Origin: Pseudomonadota bacterium
GTDB lineage: Bacteria; Desulfobacterota; Desulfobacteria; Desulfobacterales; Desulfobacteraceae
DNA length: 11,848 bases
NCBI GenBank assembly: GCA_018812385.1
Contig: JAHJDU010000405.1
Span: 1-11,848, forward strand
Direction: 5' to 3'
A model generated the notes under the pieces. The model ran no database searches, was not told the origin of the DNA, and saw only the letters and a list, made by a program, of their open reading frames with translations. A program made the position numbers and the translations under genes. Below are positions 4,965 through 11,848 of the stretch, one piece after another (position 1 is the stretch's first letter; each line of letters opens with the position of its first letter).

Positions 4965-7643
4965 TTAATCAATAAGTTTGTTTTTCTTTGCATACTCTGT
5001 GGCAAACTTGATTTCGTCTTTTTTTGTTTTTAATTGCCCATCCAGTTTGGCGTTTAATACCTGGTTTAAGATGGTAGTAAAAACAGGGCTGGGTGGTAAT
5101 CCAATTTTTAATAAATCCCTGCCTTTAATATAAGGTTTTATATTTCTTTGGTGTGTATAAAAATTAGAAATGGCTTTTTTAATATCTTCATTTTTACAAA
5201 GGGCCATCATGTATAAAATGTATTCAGTCTTAAAATTAATGAGCGCCCAATAAAGATCCTGCTTTGAAATAGGAGATGATGAATTCTCCAGCAATAATAA
5301 TTGTTTTTCAGCCTTATATCTCATATCAAAAAGGATACAGTGCTCTTTTAGCGGAACATTGAGTCTTTTGCAGATTTGTTCACACACGTTAAAAGAACAC
5401 CGGTTCAATAGAGCCATAAAGTAAACCGACCATCTTGGATATTGCTCATCAACATACAAAAGATCATGCCAGGACAAAATCTTATTCACAGACTCAAACA
5501 ATTGATAAGTATTGGGGATAATGGTCAGATTTTTATGAAGAACTTTTTCAAGGCCATAGGCCTCCATTGTTCTAATGGCGGGAATTGGATTTTCCTCTTC
5601 AAAGATTTGTTTTAATTCCGATAAGACCCGAAGGCCGCTTAAATTCTTAAAACAATCTATCCTGATGGCATTTTGAATTAAATTGGAGGTTACTTTTCCA
5701 ATTGTAAATCCAAACCGGTTTGAAAATTTAATTGCTCTGAAAATACGTGTGGGGTCTTCAACAAAACTTAAATTATGAATTATTCTAATGGTTTTATCTT
5801 TTAGATCCCTGGTGGCGCCAAAATAATCTATCATGGTTCCAAAATTATCCGGATTCAGACTGATCGCCAAAGTATTGATGGTAAAATCCCGTCGGGCAAG
5901 GTCAAGTTTTATTGAGCTTTTTTCAACGATGGGCAGGGCTGCAGGCATGGTATAATATTCTAACCTTGCAGAGGCAACATCAATTTTAAAATGATCCGGG
6001 AAAATAATGACGGCAGTGCCAAATTTTTTATGGGTATTAATTCTGCAGCCTTCTTTTTGGGCATATACTTTGGCAAATTCAATCCCGTCGCCTTCAACAA
6101 CAATATCAATATCCTCGATTTGTCGATTCAGTAACAGGTCTCTTACAAATCCGCCGACAACAAACATATTAAACCCCAGTTCATTGCCAATTTGACCAAC
6201 TTTCTGAAGAAGTTGTTTTATCCGGTTATCGAGTCGTTGATACAGAATATTTTCAATCTGTCTTTTCTTGGCATTTTTTTTAATACCCAGCTCAGTGTCA
6301 TTTTTCTTAAGTGTTTTGTTATGTTGAACCAGGTAATTGAGCAGGTCGGTCCGGGTGATAACACCTTTAATCAATCCATTGTCTATAACAGGCAGAATTC
6401 TGTGTTTTCCTTCAATAATTATATTTTCAATCTGGGACACATCAGCATCAGATGAAATATAGCGGGTTTCTGAATTCATGTATTCTTTAACTGGAAGGTG
6501 GGACAGATTGTGATATATTGTTTTTTCTATTACTTGTCGTGTAATATATCCTTCATAGGAATTTTTATTTTTATCCACCACTAATAATGAATTTATATTA
6601 TACCTTGTCATCAGGTTGCCGGCTTTTTTACAGTCAGTACCAGGCTCAACAGTGATGGCAGGCGAAGCCATCAAGTGATTTGCTATGTGAATACTCTTTA
6701 CTTCTTTTTGAAGCCTTTCAATAAGCTTGATCTCAACCTGTGCCAGGGTCTGGTTGTCAACCTTTGCATAAGCCGCATAAGAATGGCCGCCCCCGCCAAA
6801 TCCAGAAAGGATTTTACCCACGTCAACCTCTGGTATCCTGTTTCTTGCAATAATATTGATTTTATTGTCCATTAACACAACGGCAAAAAAGATATCAAGG
6901 CTTTCCATCCTGACAATCTTTTGAACAATTGTTGCCAGATCTATAATATATGTTGGTGAAGAAATAACAGATACATGAATATCAACCCCATTTATTTTAT
7001 GGAGGGTCATTTCGTTTAACAATTCATTCAACCATGTTACCTGTTCGGATTTGATTTCTTTAACCACAAAACTGACGATGGTATTCAGGTTGGCTCCGCA
7101 GGATAAGAGAAAGGCCGCCTGTTCAAGGTCTTCTTTTGTAGTGGAGGAATAAGTAAATGATCCTGTATCTTCATATATTCCCAATGCCATGATCGTTGCT
7201 TCTTCAGTGCTGGGAACAATTTTTTTTTCCTGTAACAATGCACTTAATATGGTTGTTGTAGCACCGGTTTGTCTGATAATTTCAAAAGATCCTGTTACAT
7301 CGCCCTCCATGGACGGATGATGGTCATAAATATCTATTTTAAGGTTGTTTTTATTGAATAACTCAGATACATGGGGCAATCTGCTTTTTTGTCTTGTGTC
7401 AACCAGCACGAGTCTGGATGCCTTGGAAAAATCTATGGAACCCTGATCTGCCATATTAAATAAATAACTTGTAGAACTGATAAAAAAGTCGCGTAAACTT
7501 TTTTCCTGTGACCCTGGAAAAATAATAACCGAGCCGGGATATAATTTTTGAGCTGCAAGCATGGATGCAATGGCATCAAAATCCGCATTAACATGACTGG
7601 TAATAATTGTTGTTGCCTTAATCAGTTTCTTTTTTTTAATCAA
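4965..7643 (-). CDS. DHH phosphoesterase-CBS-tRNA nucleotidyltransferase fusion (CCA/A-adding or poly(A) polymerase family)
   Basis: An 892-residue multidomain protein. Residues 10-170 form a DHH phosphoesterase domain with all motifs intact: SHVNADFDAIAS (16-27), LVLVDTR (78-84), YDHHP (106-110), GIYEDTGSF (155-163). A DHHA1 part follows, with GFGGGGHS (281-288). Two CBS domains lie at about 319-378 and 384-441. The class II nucleotidyltransferase domain starts near 478: VVGGFVRDLLL (495-505), catalytic DIDIVVEGDG with Asp511 and Asp513, RRDFTIN (584-590), and EDPTRIFRAIKFSNRFGF (629-646). Enzymes of this class add CCA or only A to tRNA 3' ends, or poly(A); the same fusion is known in Aquifex and deltaproteobacterial proteins, some of them A-adding enzymes working with a separate CC-adding partner. 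The start is TTG 7643, since AGGAG lies 7 bases before it and no ATG is near. Specificity cannot be fixed from sequence. Confidence 0.93.
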   Translation of the reverse strand: MIKKKKLIKATTIITSHVNADFDAIASMLAAQKLYPGSVIIFPGSQEKSLRDFFISSTSYLFNMADQGSIDFSKASRLVLVDTRQKSRLPHVSELFNKNNLKIDIYDHHPSMEGDVTGSFEIIRQTGATTTILSALLQEKKIVPSTEEATIMALGIYEDTGSFTYSSTTKEDLEQAAFLLSCGANLNTIVSFVVKEIKSEQVTWLNELLNEMTLHKINGVDIHVSVISSPTYIIDLATIVQKIVRMESLDIFFAVVLMDNKINIIARNRIPEVDVGKILSGFGGGGHSYAAYAKVDNQTLAQVEIKLIERLQKEVKSIHIANHLMASPAITVEPGTDCKKAGNLMTRYNINSLLVVDKNKNSYEGYITRQVIEKTIYHNLSHLPVKEYMNSETRYISSDADVSQIENIIIEGKHRILPVIDNGLIKGVITRTDLLNYLVQHNKTLKKNDTELGIKKNAKKRQIENILYQRLDNRIKQLLQKVGQIGNELGFNMFVVGGFVRDLLLNRQIEDIDIVVEGDGIEFAKVYAQKEGCRINTHKKFGTAVIIFPDHFKIDVASARLEYYTMPAALPIVEKSSIKLDLARRDFTINTLAISLNPDNFGTMIDYFGATRDLKDKTIRIIHNLSFVEDPTRIFRAIKFSNRFGFTIGKVTSNLIQNAIRIDCFKNLSGLRVLSELKQIFEEENPIPAIRTMEAYGLEKVLHKNLTIIPNTYQLFESVNKILSWHDLLYVDEQYPRWSVYFMALLNRCSFNVCEQICKRLNVPLKEHCILFDMRYKAEKQLLLLENSSSPISKQDLYWALINFKTEYILYMMALCKNEDIKKAISNFYTHQRNIKPYIKGRDLLKIGLPPSPVFTTILNQVLNAKLDGQLKTKKDEIKFATEYAKKNKLID

Positions 7644-7650
7644 AGGATAA

Positions 7651-7655
7651 CTCCT
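7651..7655 (-). promoter_or_regulatory. Ribosome binding site that fixes a TTG start
   Basis: On the minus strand AGGAG (plus CTCCT 7651-7655) lies 7 bases before TTG 7643. No ATG or GTG occurs in frame nearby upstream, and the next codons lead straight into the DHH domain. This supports a true TTG start for the nucleotidyltransferase fusion. Confidence 0.75.
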
Positions 7656-7677
7656 GTTGTAATCAATTGATAAAATT

Positions 7678-7706
7678 TATATAGTATATTTGTATTGATT
7701 TTACAA
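7678..7706 (-). promoter_or_regulatory. Candidate promoter of the nucleotidyltransferase-trpS operon
   Basis: On the minus strand, -35 TTGTAA (plus 7701-7706) and -10 TATATA (plus 7678-7683) are 17 bases apart, in the 135-base divergent region before pilC. Both boxes are imperfect and the region is AT-rich, so the match is moderate. Confidence 0.45.
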
Positions 7707-7778
7707 ATGATCTGCTTTTGGTACGTTTAAATTTCATCAAAGTCAATGTGATTTAAAAGATTATGAAAAGGATAAATA

Positions 7779-8990
7779 ATGCCAACGATTTATGAATGGA
7801 AGGGGAAAAATCCCAAAGGAAGAAAGGTAAAGGGAGAAATAGAAGCAGAGACTCTCGAGCATGTAAAACAAAACCTTCAAAGACGAAAAATAACATCTGT
7901 CAAAATCAAAAAAAAGCCGAAGGATCTTTTTGAAAACATAAAATTTCTTCAGCCTAAAGTCAAAGAAAGAGATGTTATTATATTTTGCAGGCAGTTTTCC
8001 ACAATGATTGATGCTGGATTACCGCTTCTTCAATGCCTTGATATCCTCCATTCACAACAGGAAAATCCCACCTTTAAAAAAAACCTGAAAAAAATCAAAG
8101 AATCTATTGAGTCCGGTGAAACCTTTGCAGATGCATTGAAAAAATTTCCAAATGCATTTAATGAACTATTTGTCAACATGGTAGCGGCAGGTGAGGCTGG
8201 CGGCATTCTTGATGTCATATTAAAAAGGCTTTCTGCTTATATGGAAAAAATGGCCAAGCTCAAGCGCCAGGTCAAGGGGGCCATGACATATCCCATCATT
8301 ACCATTATGGTTGCTATTATTGTTGTTGCTATTATCCTGGTCTTTGTAATTCCTGTTTTTGCAGAGATGTTTGCCGACTTTGGTGCCACCTTGCCGACAC
8401 CGACTTTATTTGTCATGGCCCTGAGTGACTTTGCCATTGGCAATATAATTTATATCATAGCAGGGATATTTGCGGCTGTTTTTTTAATTAAACGTACCTA
8501 TGCAACGAATAAAGGCCGTATTTTAATGGATGACATGTTTTTAAGACTTCCTGTTATCGGTATTTTGATCAGAAAAGTGTCTGTGGCTAAATTCACAAGA
8601 ACAACCAGTACAATGCTTTCAAGCGGTGTGTCACTTCTTGAAACACTTGATATTGTCGCAAAAACATCTGGAAATAAAATTATAGAATTTGCCATACAGG
8701 ATGTCAAAATTGGAATTTCAGAAGGAAGGTCAATGTCTGACCCTTTGCTTGAAAGCGGTGTTTTTCCTTCCATGGTCTGTTCCATGATAGCCGTGGGAGA
8801 ATCCACCGGAGCCCTTGATACAATGATGGAAAAAATCGCTGATTTTTATGATGATGAGGTAGACCAGGCTGTTAAAAATCTAACAGATATGATAGAGCCT
8901 TTTATGCTCGTTTTTCTTGGAGTTGTGGTTGGTGGACTTGTCATTTCAATGTATTTGCCTATTTTCAGCATGGCAGGTGCCATTCAATAA
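7779..8990 (+). CDS. pilC: Type IV pilus inner-membrane platform protein PilC
   Basis: A 403-residue protein of the GspF/PilC family, the inner-membrane platform on which PilB and PilT act to build or retract type IV pili. After the cytoplasmic N-terminus (YEWKGKNPKGRKVKGEIEAE, 5-24) come two GspF repeats, at about 67-191 (FCRQFSTMIDAGLPLLQCLD, then NMVAAGEAGGILDVIL) and 268-391 (KFTRTTSTMLSSGVSLLETL, then SMIAVGESTGALDTMM). Three membrane segments are seen at about 172-195, 218-238 and 375-396, as usual. The RQFSTMIDAG signature and length favour PilC over general secretion GspF, though the two are close. The ribosome binding site AAAAGGA lies just before ATG 7779. The next gene, a PilS-like kinase, begins 3 bases after the stop, supporting a pilus role. 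The assembly ATPases pilB/pilT are not in the window. Confidence 0.93.
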   Translation: MPTIYEWKGKNPKGRKVKGEIEAETLEHVKQNLQRRKITSVKIKKKPKDLFENIKFLQPKVKERDVIIFCRQFSTMIDAGLPLLQCLDILHSQQENPTFKKNLKKIKESIESGETFADALKKFPNAFNELFVNMVAAGEAGGILDVILKRLSAYMEKMAKLKRQVKGAMTYPIITIMVAIIVVAIILVFVIPVFAEMFADFGATLPTPTLFVMALSDFAIGNIIYIIAGIFAAVFLIKRTYATNKGRILMDDMFLRLPVIGILIRKVSVAKFTRTTSTMLSSGVSLLETLDIVAKTSGNKIIEFAIQDVKIGISEGRSMSDPLLESGVFPSMVCSMIAVGESTGALDTMMEKIADFYDDEVDQAVKNLTDMIEPFMLVFLGVVVGGLVISMYLPIFSMAGAIQ

Positions 8991-8993
8991 ATC

Positions 8994-10295
8994 ATGAAAA
9001 ACAATGACCTTCAAAATTCATCTGATTTTTCAACTCAAATCAAATGGATTATCCTGTCAAGGGTTATTTTTACAGTCATTATGATAGTCTCCTGCCTTGT
9101 TTTTTCTTTAGGGGAAAACTTATCTTTTTTTGCACAGCCCTTTTTTGTATTGTATAATATTGCCGCCGGTATTCTGATGCTTTCAATTGTTTATTTGATC
9201 TGGCTGAATAAATTTAAAAAAAAGCTGGCCCTTGCCTATTTCCAGACCATTGCAGATACAATTATTGTAACGTCTATTATTTTTGTTACAGGCAGTTATG
9301 ACAGTATCTTTACTTTTTTTTACCTGGTCGTAATTATTTATACATCCATGTTGCTGCTTCAAAAGGGCAGCTTGATCATTGCCACGATTTCATGTCTTCA
9401 ATATGGTATCCTGATTGAGCTGGAATACTATAAAATCATCCCCCCTTTTTTGGACTCGTATTTTTTGTCCAATTCTGTAAATGAGAGTCATATCATTTAC
9501 AGAATTATCATCGTCATCGTGGCTTGTTTTGCCGTGGCAATTCTCAGCGGTATTCTGTCACTTCAGTTAAAAGGTGCTAGGCAGGATTTAAAAATAGCCC
9601 AGGAACACTTGAAACGGGTTGAAAAAATGTCTGCCATGGATGACATGGTTTCCGGTATAGCCCATGAAATTAAAAATCCCTTAGCCTCTTTATCAGGTTC
9701 AATTCAATTGCTTCAGGAAGATACAAAACCAGGATCATATGAAGATAAACTGATGCAGATTATATTAAGGGAAACCCATCGCCTTGAAAATATTGTTAAT
9801 GACATCAGACTTTTTGCAAAACCCCATACAGACAATGCTATTACTATAAAACTGGCAGATGCCATTCAGGAAACCATTGAGCTTTTTTTAAATGACCCTG
9901 AATGGAATCAAAGAATTCGTGTTACTACAAGCATGAATAAAAACCTTAGTGTTTTTATTGATCCATCGCATTTCACTCAAATCCTATGGAATTTATTAAA
10001 AAATGCTGCCCAGTCCATAAAAGGTCATGGAGAGATTAAAATTTTACTTAAATCATCTATAAATAACCGGGTTCATTTGACTATTAAAGATTCAGGTATA
10101 GGAATTCTTCAGAAGGATTCCACTCATATTTTTGACCCGTTCTACACTACCAAACCAGATGGTACAGGGCTTGGTCTTTCAATCATACATAGATTAATTG
10201 ATACATATAATGGTATGATTGATTTTGAATCAACACCTGGAAATGGCACGATTTTCACTGTTCTTTTTAATGGAGTTCCTTTAAAAACTAAATAA
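8994..10295 (+). CDS. pilS: Membrane sensor histidine kinase, PilS-like
   Basis: A 433-residue kinase. The first 190 residues form about six membrane segments (near 17-39, 50-71, 82-100, 104-122, 124-145, 168-190) with no large periplasmic domain, as in PilS. A coiled linker (192-215) leads to the dimerisation domain with H-box SGIAHEIKNPLASLSGS (220-236; His224 is the phosphorylated residue). The ATPase domain carries the N box around LWNLLKNAAQ (331-340), DSGIG (366-370), IFDPFYTTK (379-387) and GTGLGLS (390-396). All catalytic boxes are intact. No PAS domain is obvious. PilS normally phosphorylates PilR, an NtrC-type activator of pilin transcription with sigma-54, but no pilR follows here. 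The gene is 3 bases after pilC and lacks a strong ribosome binding site of its own, so it is probably translated by coupling. An orphan NtrB-like kinase is the alternative. Confidence 0.85.
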   Translation: MKNNDLQNSSDFSTQIKWIILSRVIFTVIMIVSCLVFSLGENLSFFAQPFFVLYNIAAGILMLSIVYLIWLNKFKKKLALAYFQTIADTIIVTSIIFVTGSYDSIFTFFYLVVIIYTSMLLLQKGSLIIATISCLQYGILIELEYYKIIPPFLDSYFLSNSVNESHIIYRIIIVIVACFAVAILSGILSLQLKGARQDLKIAQEHLKRVEKMSAMDDMVSGIAHEIKNPLASLSGSIQLLQEDTKPGSYEDKLMQIILRETHRLENIVNDIRLFAKPHTDNAITIKLADAIQETIELFLNDPEWNQRIRVTTSMNKNLSVFIDPSHFTQILWNLLKNAAQSIKGHGEIKILLKSSINNRVHLTIKDSGIGILQKDSTHIFDPFYTTKPDGTGLGLSIIHRLIDTYNGMIDFESTPGNGTIFTVLFNGVPLKTK

Positions 10296-10302
10296 CAAAA
10301 TC

Positions 10303-10332
10303 TTGACAATTTTATGTGAACTAGGCTATTTA
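10303..10332 (+). promoter_or_regulatory. Candidate sigma-70 promoter of lysS
   Basis: A perfect -35 TTGACA (10303-10308), an 18-base spacer and -10 TATTTA (10327-10332) lie in the 106-base gap before lysS, giving a leader of roughly 60 bases. It suggests lysS is transcribed separately from pilC-pilS. No terminator hairpin is visible after the kinase gene. Confidence 0.6.
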
Positions 10333-10401
10333 TGCATGTTTTATCAAAACTAAAATTAAACAATCTGCAAAATGCTATTAAGGATATGAAGGTAAGTATT
10401 T

Positions 10402-11848
10402 ATGGATAAAGAAAGCAAGTTGATACAACTTAGAAAAGAAAAAATTAATGAATTAAAAGAGAGCGGGGTTAACCTGTATCCAAATGATTTTAAACCATCA
10501 TGTTCTATAAAAACGCTTAAAAAGATTATTGAAAAAAAATCTGATGCTTTAGGGGAAAAAGGCGATCAATTCTATATGGCAGGAAGAATGATGGCCATCA
10601 ATAAAATGGGAAAATCATCTTTTGTCCGATGTAAAGATGGTTCTGATCAATTTCAGGTATATTTACAAAAAGACAGCCTGGGTGATGAGACCTATTCTTT
10701 GTTTAAAAAGCTTGATATTGGTGATTTTATAGGTGTTAAAGGGCCATTGTTTCAAACCAGAACCGGAGAGTGGACACTTCTGGCAAAAGAATTCAGGCTG
10801 CTTTCAAAGGCAGTAAGACCTTTGCCTGAAAAATTCCACGGGATAAAAGATCCTGAAATAAGATATCGCCAGCGGTACCTTGATCTTGTCATAAACGAAG
10901 ATACCAGACAGATTTTTATAAAAAGAAGCAAAATTGTAGCTTGCATGAGACGCTTTTTTGAAGAAAAGGGATTTATGGAAGTTGAAACACCCATGATGCA
11001 GCCTTTAGCCGGTGGGGCAGAGGCCACTCCTTTTAAAACCTGGCACAATGCCTTGGGAATGGAACTGTTTTTAAGAATTGCCCCGGAATTATACTTGAAA
11101 CGATTGGTTGTAGGTGGATTTGAAAAAGTATTTGAAATTAACCGAAATTTCAGAAATGAAGGGGTTTCCGCCCGGCACAATCCTGAATTTACAATGGTTG
11201 AATTTTATCAGGCATATGCTGACTATGAAGACTTGATGGACTTAACTGAAGAGATGTTTGAATCCATTGTAACTAAAGTTTCAGATTCAACCATTATTGA
11301 ATACCAGGGTCATACCATTGATTTTAAAAAAGGATGGCAGCGTATTCCAATGATAGAATCTCTTATCAAAATTGGTGGAATTGATCCGTCAATAATAAAT
11401 GATACAGAGTTACTCCTCAATTTTGCCCAGGAACAAAATATACATATAACCAAAAAAGACCGCCATGGTAAAATATTAACCAAACTTTTCGACAGCCTTG
11501 TTGAACCCAAGTTAATCCAGCCCACATTTATAACCGGATACCCAGTGGAAGTATCTCCCTTATCTAGAAAAAACGATGATAATCCTGAATTGACTGACCG
11601 GTTTGAATTATTTATTGCCGGAAGGGAAATTGCCAATGGATTTTCTGAAATTAATGATCCTGAAGATCAGTATAATAGATTTTTAATGCAGGTACAACAA
11701 AGGGACGAAGGAAATCCAGAAGCTCATATCATGGATTCTGAATATGTGGAGGCCCTTGAGTACGGCATGCCGCCAACAGCAGGAGAGGGCATTGGAATTG
11801 ACAGATTGGTGATGCTATTGACCAATTCTGCGTCTATTCGAGAGGTTA
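10402..11848 (+). CDS. lysS: Lysyl-tRNA synthetase, class II (3' end outside window)
   Basis: The frame from ATG 10402 is open to the window edge and gives 482 residues; LysS is about 490-505 long, so only the last few codons are missing. It charges tRNA-Lys in the cytoplasm. The N-terminal OB-fold that binds the anticodon spans about 57-140 (YMAGRMMAINKMGKSSFV). Class II motif 1 is in RRFFEEKGFMEVETPMMQP (183-201). Motif 2 is FRNEGVSARHNPEFTMVEFY (250-269). Motif 3 is GMPPTAGEGIGIDRLVMLL, near the end of the visible part. Further family marks are RYRQRYLDL (154-162) and LRIAPELYLKRL (224-235). The start is supported by GAAGG (10388-10392), 9 bases before ATG. The last visible residues are SIREV, where many LysS proteins have SIRDVI. 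Confidence 0.96.
   Translation, partial: MDKESKLIQLRKEKINELKESGVNLYPNDFKPSCSIKTLKKIIEKKSDALGEKGDQFYMAGRMMAINKMGKSSFVRCKDGSDQFQVYLQKDSLGDETYSLFKKLDIGDFIGVKGPLFQTRTGEWTLLAKEFRLLSKAVRPLPEKFHGIKDPEIRYRQRYLDLVINEDTRQIFIKRSKIVACMRRFFEEKGFMEVETPMMQPLAGGAEATPFKTWHNALGMELFLRIAPELYLKRLVVGGFEKVFEINRNFRNEGVSARHNPEFTMVEFYQAYADYEDLMDLTEEMFESIVTKVSDSTIIEYQGHTIDFKKGWQRIPMIESLIKIGGIDPSIINDTELLLNFAQEQNIHITKKDRHGKILTKLFDSLVEPKLIQPTFITGYPVEVSPLSRKNDDNPELTDRFELFIAGREIANGFSEINDPEDQYNRFLMQVQQRDEGNPEAHIMDSEYVEALEYGMPPTAGEGIGIDRLVMLLTNSASIREV

Noticed and set aside
10752..11180. Minus-strand frame of 142 codons inside lysS
   Set aside because: It is antisense to lysS, whose class II motifs confirm the plus-strand reading.

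Overview
The window is AT-rich chromosomal DNA from a Gram-negative bacterium. My best guess is a sulfate-reducing Desulfobacterota (Desulfobacteraceae-like). This rests on gene content and neighbourhood: a DHH-CBS-tRNA nucleotidyltransferase fusion next to trpS, a pilC-pilS type IV pilus block, and ArgJ-type arginine synthesis. It is an inference, not a database match.

Left end (1 to about 1137): this looks like the tail of an integron gene-cassette array. The 3' end of an Mrr-type restriction endonuclease gene is followed by a short attC-like hairpin (about 400-458). Next comes a 679-base cassette (453-1131) with an antitoxin-toxin pair (PF09720-type antitoxin plus RelE/ParE toxin, overlapping ATGA) and a long VCR-like attC (1009-1137). 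The decisive signature is that the cassette begins with GTTATGGC and its attC begins with the exact reverse complement, GCCATAAC, as expected for a cassette that was once circular. The toxin stop codon lies inside this attC box. No integrase is visible; cassette polarity places attI/intI to the left, outside the window.

Middle (1138-3905): just past the last attC is a short open frame without a start (1147-1290), possibly the 3' relic of a gene cut by the array. It is followed by a small NIF3/YqfO-type PII-like protein gene (1301-1624). A 417-base intergenic stretch then holds a large REP-like inverted repeat and a near-consensus sigma-70 promoter for argJ. argJ is followed after one base by an RsuA/RluF-family rRNA pseudouridine synthase gene.

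Minus-strand block (3894-7643): an 892-residue DHH-DHHA1-CBS-CBS-tRNA nucleotidyltransferase, starting at TTG with a strong ribosome binding site, and trpS downstream of it. trpS converges on the pseudouridine synthase gene with a 12-base overlap.

Right end (7779-11848): pilC (type IV pilus platform protein) and a membrane histidine kinase of PilS type, 3 bases apart. The pilR gene expected next is absent; instead a TTGACA-type promoter leads into lysS, which runs off the window about ten codons before its expected end. Together the chromosomal part covers arginine synthesis, tRNA and rRNA maturation and charging, and pilus assembly and sensing. The left end is accessory defence and toxin-antitoxin DNA.
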